7,256 bases of DNA from Gammaproteobacteria bacterium (GCA_027293245.1 JAPUFZ010000250.1:1-7256), one strand, 5' to 3'. Shown: positions 1 to 6,794, numbered from the stretch's first letter. Made by a program: numbers and translations. The notes: generated by a model from the letters alone, not told the origin.

Positions 1-451
1 TATTTAGCTTAACGTCGAGTGCTTTCAGGATGGGCCCATAACCTACATACCAGGGATCGGTAATAATAATTTCATCGCCAGCATCCAGCAGGCAACTCAA
101 AACCGAAAACAGGGCCGAGGTTGCACCGGGAAATACCGAGACCTGGTCGGCACTACAGGGGTGGGGTGAGGTTCGCGTTTCATAATCTGCCACAGCTCGC
201 CGCAGGCTGAGTTCACCGAGGGCGGGAGAATAATGAGTTCGACCCACCCGTATATGGCTTACCGCATTATCTATAATAGGATCGGGAGTCCTGAAATCCG
301 GGTCTCCGATCGAGAGGATAACAACATCTTCGCCGCGCTGTTTCATTTGCATGGCCTGTTCATGTACCTGCCAGGCATCGGCTGATTGCGAGTCCAGGCG
401 TTGGGCCAGCTGACTAAATTGACTTCCTCTATTGCTCTTGAAACTATTCAT
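1..451 (-). CDS. Class I/II PLP-dependent aminotransferase, N-terminal part (runs off left edge)
   Basis: The minus strand from 451 encodes 150 codons beginning MNSFKSNRGS and stays open to the window edge, so the C-terminal half with the Schiff-base lysine is outside. Visible fold type I aminotransferase landmarks are SIGDPDF (residues 47-53, substrate-side N-terminal loop), HYSPALGELSLRRAV (73-87), the PLP-phosphate loop PGATSALF (108-115) and DPWYVGY (132-138), whose aromatic residue normally stacks on the cofactor ring. The start is fixed by an in-frame TAG directly before the ATG; no good Shine-Dalgarno is visible. It is cytosolic and should transfer an amino group between an amino acid and a 2-oxo acid. 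Substrate cannot be told from this half; aspartate/tyrosine-like or MalY/PatB-like specificities all remain possible. It lies 92 nt downstream of the nudix gene, separated by a REP-like element, so membership of that operon is uncertain. Confidence 0.88.
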   Translation of the reverse strand, partial: MNSFKSNRGSQFSQLAQRLDSQSADAWQVHEQAMQMKQRGEDVVILSIGDPDFRTPDPIIDNAVSHIRVGRTHYSPALGELSLRRAVADYETRTSPHPCSADQVSVFPGATSALFSVLSCLLDAGDEIIITDPWYVGYGPILKALDVKLN

Positions 452-485
452 CTAGATGTATTCAGGTCAGTTGTAATATCTGCAA

Positions 486-543
486 CCCCGGTGGCATCAT
501 TTCGGCCTCCGGGCCTTCGTCATCCCGGCCTCCGATACCGGGG
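486..543. repeat. REP-like palindromic element, two tandem units
   Basis: This GC-rich block fills most of the 92-nt gap between the nudix stop and the aminotransferase start. Read on the minus strand, unit 1 is a small hairpin (CCCCGG at 543-538 with CCGGG at 528-524) followed by ATGACG (523-518). Unit 2 is GGCC-CGGA-GGCC (515-504), three bases, then ATGATG (500-495). The nonamer CGGCCTCCG occurs twice in direct orientation (503-511 and 526-534), and an outer inverted pair CCCCGGT/ACCGGGG (486-492/537-543) encloses the block. A hairpin followed by ATGACG resembles dispersed REP-type elements of proteobacteria. There is no T-run, so a classical terminator is unlikely, but the structure could stabilise or attenuate the upstream mRNA. 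Confidence 0.55.
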
Positions 544-1107
544 CTAACTTTCAAAATGAATTTTGACTTCACGATCGGGGCTACGGCTAAACCACGCATG
601 GTGTACCTTGCCGGAGTCTGCGCCAAATCTAAAAAACAATTCCAGGCTGTGGCTCATAACCGGAAAGGCTATTTCCTGCCAGGGAATTTGATCCCTGGTA
701 AATAACTCCACCTCGAGACTTTCAGCGCCGGGAGCTATGTCGTCGGATATCAGGCTACCAGTAAACATCAGGTAAACCTGCGATAAATAAGGCATGCTGA
801 AGACCCCGAACAACTTCAAAGCGCCCACCCGGGCATTGGCTTCTTCCATGGATTCACGCGCCGCGGCCTGTGCGACTGTCTCATTATTCTCCATAAATCC
901 GGCCGGTAGAGTCCACTGGCCATAGCGCGGATCAATGGCCCTTTTGCACAGTAAAACCTTGTCCTGCCAGGTTAGAATCGCGCCCGCGATGTTATTCGGA
1001 TTCTGATAGTGAATGGTTTTACAGGAGTCGCAAACATATCGCTCGCGATTATCCCCTTCGGGTATTTTTGAGCTCACAGTTTTTCCACACTGGCTGCAAT
1101 AATTCAT
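544..1107 (-). CDS. Zinc-ribbon NUDIX hydrolase (nucleotide-diphosphate pyrophosphatase)
   Basis: A 187-residue cytosolic protein. Residues 1-37 form a zinc ribbon with Cys4, Cys7, Cys26 and Cys29 (Nudix_N_2 type). The NUDIX domain follows, with RYGQWTLPAGFME (61-73) and a Nudix box at 70-92: Gly70, Glu76, Arg84-Glu85, Glu88-Glu89, the acidic residues that hold Mg2+. The usual Gly of the EExGU end is Asn91. Proteins of this architecture cleave substrates such as ADP-ribose, NADH or FAD at the pyrophosphate; which one applies here cannot be read from the sequence. I start at 1107 because this ATG overlaps the upstream TGA as ATGA and places the first zinc cysteine at residue 4. The open frame continues to 1221, but those 38 codons lie inside the phosphorylase gene and look non-coding. 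It is the last clearly coupled gene of the ispF operon. Confidence 0.92.
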   Translation of the reverse strand: MNYCSQCGKTVSSKIPEGDNRERYVCDSCKTIHYQNPNNIAGAILTWQDKVLLCKRAIDPRYGQWTLPAGFMENNETVAQAAARESMEEANARVGALKLFGVFSMPYLSQVYLMFTGSLISDDIAPGAESLEVELFTRDQIPWQEIAFPVMSHSLELFFRFGADSGKVHHAWFSRSPDREVKIHFES

Positions 1108-1841
1108 CGATCGTTCTGTGCCAGCAGGGTATTGATTAGTCGAAGGACGGTTTTCATTCCCTGATCCAGCGTCTTTGTAATTTGCTCCATATCGAGGATC
1201 GAGTCTTTGATTCCCGCACACCAGTTCACCACCAGTGCGATCGAAGCGTAATCCATATCGAGTTCTCTCGCCAGGCAGGCTTCTGGCATTCCAGTCATGC
1301 CGATGATGCTGCAGCCATCTCTCTGCATTTTTTGTATCTCGGCTCTGGTTTCAAATCTTGGCCCATTGGTACAGCCGTAAGTACCCGATTGAGTGAGTTC
1401 AATATCACTGCTCTGGCCGGCCGCAATTATGCGTTTACGCAAAGTTTCGCTATAGGGATAAGTAAAGTCGACATGCCCTGCTTCGCCTTTATCAGCATCA
1501 AAAAATGACTGTTCGCGGTTAGAGCTGTAATCAATAATCTGATCGGGAATGACCAGGCTCTTAGGCGGCGCATCAATGCCACCGACCGCGTTCACGGCAA
1601 TAATGCTTTCCACACCCAAATGCTGTAACGCCCAGAGATTGGCCCGATAATTGATACGGTGTGGTGGTATTTGGTGCGACTCTCCGTGTCGAGCTAAAAA
1701 TACGATGCGCTGTCCGTTCAGTTCGCCAATTTTTAATTCGGCTGAAATTTCACCATAGGGGGTATCTCGCATATGGCTGCGATCGATTCGAAACTCGGGG
1801 TTCAACGCATACAAACCGCTACCGCCAATCACGGCCTGCAC
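1104..1841 (-). CDS. S-methyl-5'-thioinosine phosphorylase (MTAP/PNP family)
   Basis: A 245-residue PNP/MTAP-family phosphorylase. Visible landmarks are GGSGLY (6-11, phosphate loop), RHG (51-53), HRINYRAN (61-68), NAVGG (84-88), GPRFET (160-165) and GMTGMPEACLARE (181-193). Human MTAP has Ser-Ser after GPRF and Asp-Tyr-Asp in the base pocket. Here these become Glu164-Thr165 and Asn206-Trp-Cys208. Glu plus Asn is the pair with which trimeric PNPs (Glu201/Asn243 in human) bind 6-oxopurines. The protein also resembles Pseudomonas methylthioinosine phosphorylase. I therefore infer MTI + phosphate -> hypoxanthine + 5-methylthioribose-1-phosphate, rather than MTA cleavage. The start is a GTG whose first base is the last base of the hpt stop (TAGTG), with AGCAGG (1856-1851) nine bases upstream. 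The gene next upstream makes IMP from hypoxanthine, which fits. MTAP or inosine activity is the alternative. Confidence 0.88.
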   Translation of the reverse strand: MQAVIGGSGLYALNPEFRIDRSHMRDTPYGEISAELKIGELNGQRIVFLARHGESHQIPPHRINYRANLWALQHLGVESIIAVNAVGGIDAPPKSLVIPDQIIDYSSNREQSFFDADKGEAGHVDFTYPYSETLRKRIIAAGQSSDIELTQSGTYGCTNGPRFETRAEIQKMQRDGCSIIGMTGMPEACLARELDMDYASIALVVNWCAGIKDSILDMEQITKTLDQGMKTVLRLINTLLAQNDR

Positions 1842-2392
1842 TACGGCTTGCCTGCTACAAAGTGAATGCTCGACAGGTTGCGAAAGTGTCCATTTAGATC
1901 CATGCCGGCACCGTAAACGTAGCAGTCACCGCACTCCAGGCCAACATAGTCTGGTTGAATGTTGGATTTTTTACGATCGTGGGTTTTACGAATCAGGAAA
2001 ACACTGCTACATTTTCTTGCGCCATGTTTGACGCAGTAGGATCTGACCTCTTCGAGGGTATAACCCTGATCAAAAATATCATCGACAATGATCACATGCC
2101 GATCCTTTATTTCATTCTGGGGATAGGCTTTCCATAATACGTCCTTGCCCAGGGTCGCCAGTCGATATCGAGTCGCATGCACATAATCTACGGTCATTGG
2201 GAAATCCCAGTGGCGTAATAGCTGTCCAGTCAGATACAGGCCTCCGTTCATCACGCATAGCACTATTGGAAAATCTTTTTCGCAGTCTTTTGCTACCTTC
2301 GCTGCGAGATCCGCGATTCCCTGCTCGACGGCCTGTCGATCAAACAGGAGATCGGCTGAGCTGTGTATTTCCAGGGCTTTTTCAAGTTGCAT
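1841..2392 (-). CDS. hpt: Hypoxanthine(-guanine) phosphoribosyltransferase
   Basis: A 183-residue type I phosphoribosyltransferase that joins hypoxanthine (and probably guanine) to PRPP, giving IMP/GMP in the cytosol. The PRPP signature is HVIIVDDIFDQGYTL (99-113), with Asp104-Asp105 and catalytic-position Asp108; Gln109 stands where Thr is common. The pyrophosphate loop is MNGG (48-51). The flexible-loop region is DYVHATRYR (69-77), and the base-recognition region QPDYVGLECGDCYVYG runs from 147 to 162, ending near Asp165. Length is normal for bacterial HPRTs. Its ATG lies 11 nt inside the end of the mscS-like gene and no clear Shine-Dalgarno precedes it, so translation is probably coupled. 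Its stop is fused with the next start (TAGTG). Being next to the MTI-type phosphorylase suggests it captures the hypoxanthine released there. Xanthine-preferring variants cannot be excluded. Confidence 0.93.
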   Translation of the reverse strand: MQLEKALEIHSSADLLFDRQAVEQGIADLAAKVAKDCEKDFPIVLCVMNGGLYLTGQLLRHWDFPMTVDYVHATRYRLATLGKDVLWKAYPQNEIKDRHVIIVDDIFDQGYTLEEVRSYCVKHGARKCSSVFLIRKTHDRKKSNIQPDYVGLECGDCYVYGAGMDLNGHFRNLSSIHFVAGKP

Positions 2393-3482
2393 CGGTTTGA
2401 GCTCTAATGTTATCTATCTTTATCGGGTTCGCCAGGTGTAGTGTCGACGTCGGAAATGCGATCTCGGCACCATTAGCCTCGATAATATTGGCTATTTTTA
2501 ACATCACCTCCTGCTTGACCTGGTGGAATTTTACCCATTGCGTGGTTTTGGTAAAGGTATAAACCAGGAAGTCGACCGAACTACCTGAAAATTCGACAAA
2601 GTTGATAATCAATGTTCGCTCAGAATCGATATCCTGGTGCTCTATCAGCATGGTCTTCACCTCGGCAACGATCTTGTCCATGCTTTCCAGGTCTGAATAC
2701 CTCAGCCCAATGGTTTCGTTAATCCGGCGATTTTCCATGCGTGAAGGATTTTCCACGATGATGTTGGTGAAAACCGAATTCGGAACATAGACAGGTCTCG
2801 ATTCAAAATTTCGAATTTGGGTAATGCGCCAGCCAATCTTCTCTACGGTACCTTCAATATTGCGGTCGGGCGAACGAATCCAGTCGCCGATGGTAAATGG
2901 CCTGTCCAGGTAAATGATCAGTCCGCCGAAAAAATTCGCCAGTAAATCTTTAGCTGCAAAACCTACTGCGATACCACCGATGCCGCCCATTGCCAGAATG
3001 CCTGCAATGCTAAATCCGAGTTCCTGCATAATAACCAGTCCCGCGGTAATAAACACGGCGAGTCTTATCAGTTTACTGAGGGCCTCGGCGGTATGCTTGT
3101 CTATTCGTTCCGAGTTCGCGGATAATTCTCGCTCAGCGCCACGGATAAACGCCAGTACAAACCAGGTAAAACAAATAAATATACCAACGTCCCGCACCAA
3201 ATTGGTCGCCTCAAATACCGGGCTATCGGTTTTTTCATAGATGATGTGTGAGGCTAAACTCAAGCCTGTCAACCATACGATCCAGGTCAGTGGCCGTGAC
3301 ATCGACTCGAGTAAAATATCATCCCATCGCGTGGTTGTCTGGTGCAGCCTTTTTATCATTCTGGAGATGCCGTGTTTGGCAAAAAAGTTGGCAAACACCG
3401 TCGCCAGGACAATGATAAACACTTGAAGAATCCAAATCCATTCCGGATTGATAGACATAAACCACTGTTTAATTTCTAACAT
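2382..3482 (-). CDS. MscS-family small-conductance mechanosensitive channel
   Basis: A 366-residue inner-membrane protein. Hydrophobic segments are at about 14-36, 65-83, 97-115, 138-155 and 157-190, so it has two more helices than the three-helix E. coli MscS and is closer in size and plan to YnaI-type channels. The last segment, rich in Gly and Ala (GGIGGIAVGFAAKDLLANFF, 166-185), is the pore-lining helix. It is followed by GLIIYLDRPFTIGDWI (187-202), which leads into the cytoplasmic beta domain, with PVYVPNS (230-236), and a C-terminal alpha/beta cage ending IAFPTSTLHL (341-350). Such channels open under membrane tension to release solutes during hypo-osmotic shock. The ATG overlaps the nagZ stop by one base (TAATG); a GGAG about 13 nt upstream is the only SD-like match. 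Its 3' end overlaps hpt by 11 nt. Its link to its neighbours is positional only. Confidence 0.93.
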   Translation of the reverse strand: MLEIKQWFMSINPEWIWILQVFIIVLATVFANFFAKHGISRMIKRLHQTTTRWDDILLESMSRPLTWIVWLTGLSLASHIIYEKTDSPVFEATNLVRDVGIFICFTWFVLAFIRGAERELSANSERIDKHTAEALSKLIRLAVFITAGLVIMQELGFSIAGILAMGGIGGIAVGFAAKDLLANFFGGLIIYLDRPFTIGDWIRSPDRNIEGTVEKIGWRITQIRNFESRPVYVPNSVFTNIIVENPSRMENRRINETIGLRYSDLESMDKIVAEVKTMLIEHQDIDSERTLIINFVEFSGSSVDFLVYTFTKTTQWVKFHQVKQEVMLKIANIIEANGAEIAFPTSTLHLANPIKIDNIRAQTDAT

Positions 3483-4540
3483 TATTCGAATAAGTCTCCG
3501 CTTTCACCAGGAAATTCCTGTTGATTGAAACCTTCCAGCAGGGCTATTGCCTGCCGCCATGGCTGAGTGGTAAACAGATCGGCAGACTGCGGCGATGGCA
3601 CACCATGCATTCTGATCATGCGCAATTGAGATGTGGGGTTGCTATAGCCATCCAGCGCTTCGAGCACCTCATCGGCACCGGTCGCATTATTGCACACCAG
3701 CAATATGTCACAACCCGCCTGTAGCGATGCCTGGGCACGTTCGGCATACCCTCCTACCGATTCGGCGCCACTCATACTAAGATCGTCACTGAATACAATA
3801 CCGTCGAATCCAAGCTGGCTCCGGAGCACATCCTCTATCCAGACCTTCGAATATCCCGCCGGCATTTCGTCAACCTGGTCATAGATCACATGCGCCATCA
3901 TGATGCCAGTCAGATGTGTGGCAATTACGCGCCGAAACGGGACTAAATCCAGCGCTTCAATGTCGAGGAAACCGCGGCGATCAAAAGGCATGACGTGATG
4001 CGAGTCACCTTCTACCGAACCATGCCCGGGAAAGTGTTTGCCTATGGCCTCCATACCGGCTTTTTTCATACCCCGTATCCAGGCATTGGCAAGACGGGTA
4101 ATGACTTCCGGGTCCTGGTGAAAAGCCCGGTCTCCAATGACGCTGCTCACTGGATTGCCCAGATCAAGCACCGGTGAAAAACTAAGATCTACGCCATAGT
4201 GTAATAACTCGGAGGCCATTATCCAGGCAAAAGACTCGGCGTACCTGATCGCAATACCGGCATCTTCATCGTAGCATTCACCGAACCTGGCCATAGCTGG
4301 CAGGTTCTGGAATCCGTCACGAAAACGTTGTACGCGCCCGCCTTCCTGGTCTACCGCGACCACCAGCCGGGGGCTTCGGATCGCATGAATTTCATCGATT
4401 AGCGAATTTAACTGCTGTGGAGACTCGTAATTGCGACTGAACAGGATGACACCGCCAACCTGAGGATGACCCAGACGTTTTCGGTCTTCATCGTCGAGGC
4501 CAGGCGCCGCGACATCAAGCATGACAGGACCCAGGCTCAT
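3482..4540 (-). CDS. nagZ: Beta-N-acetylhexosaminidase NagZ (GH3)
   Basis: A 352-residue cytosolic glycoside hydrolase of family 3 with no signal peptide. It removes N-acetylglucosamine from GlcNAc-1,6-anhydroMurNAc (peptide) during peptidoglycan recycling. Signatures are [12 protein letters not shown] (62-73), [10 protein letters not shown] (121-130), [15 protein letters not shown] (167-181, with the Asp179/His181 dyad on the flexible loop that acts as acid/base), and [11 protein letters not shown] (249-259), where Asp252 is the expected nucleophile. Length fits the single-domain NagZ of Gram-negatives (about 330-350). The ATG overlaps the ispF stop as ATGA. In the family NagZ makes the 1,6-anhydroMurNAc-peptides that control AmpC induction in some bacteria; no ampC or ampR is in this window. 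Proximity of nagZ to a methylthioinosine phosphorylase gene is, from memory, also seen in Pseudomonas. Confidence 0.96.
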   Translation of the reverse strand: MSLGPVMLDVAAPGLDDEDRKRLGHPQVGGVILFSRNYESPQQLNSLIDEIHAIRSPRLVVAVDQEGGRVQRFRDGFQNLPAMARFGECYDEDAGIAIRYAESFAWIMASELLHYGVDLSFSPVLDLGNPVSSVIGDRAFHQDPEVITRLANAWIRGMKKAGMEAIGKHFPGHGSVEGDSHHVMPFDRRGFLDIEALDLVPFRRVIATHLTGIMMAHVIYDQVDEMPAGYSKVWIEDVLRSQLGFDGIVFSDDLSMSGAESVGGYAERAQASLQAGCDILLVCNNATGADEVLEALDGYSNPTSQLRMIRMHGVPSPQSADLFTTQPWRQAIALLEGFNQQEFPGESGDLFE

Positions 4541-5022
4541 GAATCTCGTTCCAGTAGCACGACCGCGTGCACCGCAATTCCTTCATGGCGTCCGGTAAAC
4601 CCAAGCTTTTCAGTTGTTGTGGCTTTTATATTGAGTTGGGCTGTTTGTGCTTTCAAATCACTGGCAATACATTGCTTCATAGATTCTATAAAAGGTAACA
4701 TTTTCGGTGCCTGCGCGATAATCGTCAAATCCGCATTTCCAAGCCGGTAGAATCCTGCTTCCATGCGCGTATTAATCGCTCGTAAGAACTCGCGACTATC
4801 CCGGTTTTTATTAGTTTCGTCGGTATCCGGGAACAGGGCCCCAATATCACCCTGCCCCATCGCACCGAGCAGAGCATCACAAAGTGCATGTACCAGTACA
4901 TCTCCGTCTGAGTGGGCTTCAAAGGCATACTCGCAGGCAATAGTCACGCCACCTAAAACCAGGCCATTGCCTGGTTTCAGGGCGTGGACATCATAACCGT
5001 GTCCAATGCTAACAGTACTCAT
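4537..5022 (-). CDS. ispF: 2-C-methyl-D-erythritol 2,4-cyclodiphosphate synthase
   Basis: A 161-residue trimeric cytosolic enzyme of the MEP isoprenoid pathway. It cyclises CDP-ME 2-phosphate to ME-2,4-cyclodiphosphate with release of CMP. Zinc ligands are Asp11 and His13 (GYDVHAL, 9-15) and His45 within [17 protein letters not shown] (38-54). The second signature, [13 protein letters not shown], is at 133-145. Length matches E. coli IspF (159). The ATG at 5022 gives the conserved N-terminus; no strong Shine-Dalgarno precedes it. It is the first gene of the six-gene overlapping minus-strand operon, with a candidate promoter at 5057-5085. In many gammaproteobacteria ispF directly follows ispD and precedes truD; here ispD is not adjacent, because a divergent UPF0178 gene lies upstream, and nagZ follows instead. 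Confidence 0.96.
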   Translation of the reverse strand: MSTVSIGHGYDVHALKPGNGLVLGGVTIACEYAFEAHSDGDVLVHALCDALLGAMGQGDIGALFPDTDETNKNRDSREFLRAINTRMEAGFYRLGNADLTIIAQAPKMLPFIESMKQCIASDLKAQTAQLNIKATTTEKLGFTGRHEGIAVHAVVLLERDS

Positions 5023-5056
5023 CGGCGCACACTTTCAAATAAATTATCATCGTGCA

Positions 5057-5085
5057 ATTATAACCACCGAAGCCGGTTTTGTATG
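5057..5085 (-). promoter_or_regulatory. Candidate sigma70 promoter for the ispF operon
   Basis: The minus strand reads CATACA (5085-5080, 3 of 6 to the -35 consensus), a 17-nt spacer, then a perfect TATAAT (5062-5057). Transcription would start near 5050, about 28 nt before the ispF ATG. It is the only good -10 match between the divergent genes on this strand. The weak -35 suggests low or activator-assisted use. Sequence match only. Confidence 0.45.
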
Positions 5086-5106
5086 TGCCATTCAGACCCT
5101 TATAAT
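5079..5106 (+). promoter_or_regulatory. Candidate sigma70 promoter for the UPF0178 gene
   Basis: TTGTAT (5079-5084, 4 of 6 to the -35 consensus), a 16-nt spacer and a perfect TATAAT (5101-5106) precede the UPF0178 ATG at 5138. Transcription would start near 5113 and give a leader of about 25 nt. Its -35 box overlaps that of the opposing ispF promoter. Sequence match only. Confidence 0.5.
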
Positions 5107-5137
5107 CCCCGCAACCATTCTACTAAAGCCTGATGAA

Positions 5138-5590
5138 ATGAAAATATGGATAGATGCTGACGCCTGCCCCGTGGTGATTAAGGATATTCTGTTTAGAGCC
5201 GCGCAGCGTACCGGGATTCAATTGACCCTGGTCGCGAACCAGGTTATTAAGACGCCACCCTCACGGTACATTCAATCGATCCAGGTTGCTTCGGGGTATG
5301 ATGCTGCCGACAACGAGATTGTCAAAAGAATTGACCCGGGAGATTTAGTCATCACCGGTGATATTCCCCTGGCCGCTGAGGTGATTGAAAATAAGGCGCT
5401 AGCACTCAGCCCCCGGGGCGAGCTTTACACGGCAGATAATATTAGCAATCGGCTGATGATGAGAGATTTTATGGATTCCCTACGGGCCAGCGGTGTTGAT
5501 ACAGGAGGTCCACCGCCGCTGAGTAAGGCTGATCGGAAAGCCTTTGCCGATCAACTGGATAAGCTACTCAGCAAGCGAGCCTCGCCCTGA
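5138..5590 (+). CDS. UPF0178 (DUF188, YaiI/YqxD family) protein
   Basis: A 150-residue soluble protein of the DUF188 family, whose fold is thought to be related to PIN/NYN-like nuclease domains; the biochemical role is not established. Family features are [12 protein letters not shown] (2-13, with Asp6 and Asp8), [11 protein letters not shown] (32-42), [10 protein letters not shown] (53-62, Asp55 and Asp58), [16 protein letters not shown] (68-83) and TGGPPPLS (122-129). The clustered aspartates would suit metal binding, but nuclease activity is inference. I choose the ATG at 5138 because the conserved domain starts at residue 2 and the length (150) is typical. The frame is open from an ATG at 5006, but those 44 extra codons cross the promoter region and the antisense end of ispF. 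It is a single-gene unit, divergent from ispF and convergent with the heme A synthase gene. No clear SD is seen. Confidence 0.93.
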   Translation: MKIWIDADACPVVIKDILFRAAQRTGIQLTLVANQVIKTPPSRYIQSIQVASGYDAADNEIVKRIDPGDLVITGDIPLAAEVIENKALALSPRGELYTADNISNRLMMRDFMDSLRASGVDTGGPPPLSKADRKAFADQLDKLLSKRASP

Positions 5591-5599
5591 TTTTGAACG

Positions 5600-5626
5600 C
5601 GTAGGATGAGTTGCACTCATCCTACG
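5600..5626. repeat. Perfect 12-bp palindrome between convergent genes
   Basis: The arms CGTAGGATGAGT (5600-5611) and ACTCATCCTACG (5615-5626) are perfectly complementary around a TGC loop. The element begins nine bases after the UPF0178 stop. Neither strand continues into a T-run, so it is not a textbook intrinsic terminator, although its place between convergent 3' ends suits transcript-end stabilisation or bidirectional termination. Similar GTAGGATG-type palindromes are, from general knowledge, dispersed in many proteobacterial genomes, so it may also be a short REP-like repeat. Confidence 0.7.
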
Positions 5627-5690
5627 GTACTTAGTTCGATTGTAAAATCCGTTGCGCCTTCGCGAGAATCGATTTTTTCAGACGCCCTGG

Positions 5691-6728
5691 CTAATGCCGG
5701 CTCAGTAGGTGCACATTGATCAGCATGACGCTGAAAAGTATTAATGCACCGGCCTGATGCATCGCTGCCAGCGTGACTGGAACCTGCATCAGCAGGGTCG
5801 ATATGCCGAGCGCAAGCTGGATGATTACCATCATGCCGATCAACTTGAAGCTTCGGTTTATCGCTGGATCATCGAATCGCCTACGGCCTTTGATATACCA
5901 GCCGAGAAGCAGTATTCCTGATGTCATCGCCAGCCAGCGATGATTGAACTGTACCGTAACCATATTTTCAAAGATATTGAGATACCAGGGCGACAAGGCG
6001 CCCACACCCTCGGGTATCCATTGGCCGCCCATCAATGGAAAACTGTTAAAAATCATACCCGCCTTGAGTCCAGCCACGAAGCCACCGGAGACGACGGTCA
6101 ATAACAGCAGCATAATCAGACCCAGTGATAGCTTGCGCCAGATTGCCACGGAGGAATATTGCAGTGCCTGGTAGGCCTTTTTTTGATTCAGGTCGAGGAT
6201 AGTCCAGAGGATGAATCCATAAATGAGTATGGCGCTGAGCAGGTGAGCAGTGAGTCGATATTGACTGACATGGGGATTATTGACCAGGCCACTCTTGACC
6301 ATGTACCAGCCGAGCAAGCCCTGAAAACCGCCGAGGGCGAACATCACTATCAGTTTTGGGGTTAACCCGGGGGCGATTTTTTTTCGCCACCAGAAATACA
6401 AAAATGGCAATAGAAACACCAGGCCTATCAAGCGTCCGAGCATTCTATGCGAGTATTCGAACCAGAAGATGGACTTAAAATCGTTAACGTTCATGTCACG
6501 ATTTATCTTTTGATATTCTGGTGACTGCTGGTAATTACTGAACTCTTGCTGCCATTGCGCAGCGCTCAGCGGTGGGATGGCGCCGTGAACCGGATGCCAG
6601 TTCACCATCGAAAGACCCGATCCGGTGAGGCGGGTGACGCCACCCAAAATTACCATCACGAATATCAGGCTAAGACAGATGAGCAACCAGCAGGAAATCG
6701 CCTGGTTCGGATTTGGACTCATGAGCAT
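5691..6728 (-). CDS. ctaA: Heme A synthase (COX15/CtaA family)
   Basis: A 345-residue inner-membrane protein with eight likely helices: about 12-30, 95-113, 126-144, 158-178, 199-221, 265-281, 295-315 and 320-341. It oxidises the C8 methyl of heme O to a formyl group, making heme A for aa3-type cytochrome oxidases. The four heme-ligand histidines of the family are in place: His94 (FEYSHRMLGR, with Glu91), His162 (LTAHLLSA), His263 (FNHRWLAM) and His324 (AMHQAGA). GGVTRLTGSGLSMVNWHP (29-46) is the family's N-terminal signature. Length fits the COX15-like type without the Bacillus-type cysteine pair. Starts at 6728 or 6722 (MLMSPN or MSPN) are both possible; neither has a clear SD. It stands alone: no ctaB, SCO, SURF1 or oxidase subunit gene lies beside it, and its upstream side carries a terminator and a pseudogene. 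Confidence 0.95.
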   Translation of the reverse strand: MLMSPNPNQAISCWLLICLSLIFVMVILGGVTRLTGSGLSMVNWHPVHGAIPPLSAAQWQQEFSNYQQSPEYQKINRDMNVNDFKSIFWFEYSHRMLGRLIGLVFLLPFLYFWWRKKIAPGLTPKLIVMFALGGFQGLLGWYMVKSGLVNNPHVSQYRLTAHLLSAILIYGFILWTILDLNQKKAYQALQYSSVAIWRKLSLGLIMLLLLTVVSGGFVAGLKAGMIFNSFPLMGGQWIPEGVGALSPWYLNIFENMVTVQFNHRWLAMTSGILLLGWYIKGRRRFDDPAINRSFKLIGMMVIIQLALGISTLLMQVPVTLAAMHQAGALILFSVMLINVHLLSRH

Positions 6729-6763
6729 GATTTAATAATACAGTCGGCTCGCTTAAGCCACAT

Positions 6764-6794
6764 GAATAAAAAAAGGCGCCTATGCGGCGCCTTT
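6764..6794 (-). terminator. Strong rho-independent terminator, minus strand
   Basis: On the minus strand AAAGGCGCC (6794-6786), loop GCATA (6785-6781) and GGCGCCTTT (6780-6772) form a perfect 9-bp GC-rich stem running into a seven-T tract that continues as ATT. It ends transcripts coming from the right, just after the HdrB-like remnant (last stop 6801-6803), and insulates ctaA from upstream reading. It was probably the original terminator of the hdrB gene. On the plus strand the tail (TTTCTTG) is weaker. Confidence 0.88.

Noticed and set aside
1108..1221. 38-codon N-terminal extension of the nudix gene to an ATG at 1221
   Set aside because: It lies wholly inside the phosphorylase gene in another frame. 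The ATGA overlap at 1107 and the zinc-ribbon start at residue 4 favour the shorter protein.
4725..4940. 71-codon minus-strand frame inside ispF
   Set aside because: Out-of-frame shadow of ispF, which has complete motifs over this stretch.
5006..5137. 44-codon N-terminal extension of the UPF0178 gene
   Set aside because: It covers the divergent promoter region and the antisense start of ispF; the family starts at MKIWIDAD (5138).
5627..5690. Possible plus-strand terminator ending in the T-run at about 5672-5677
   Set aside because: Only a 3-4 bp stem could be drawn before the T-run (GCGCCTTCGCG region), too weak to call.
6729..6771. TATTAT box just upstream of ctaA as its -10
   Set aside because: It lies only about 12 nt before the ATG and has no acceptable -35 at 16-18 nt, so no promoter is called.
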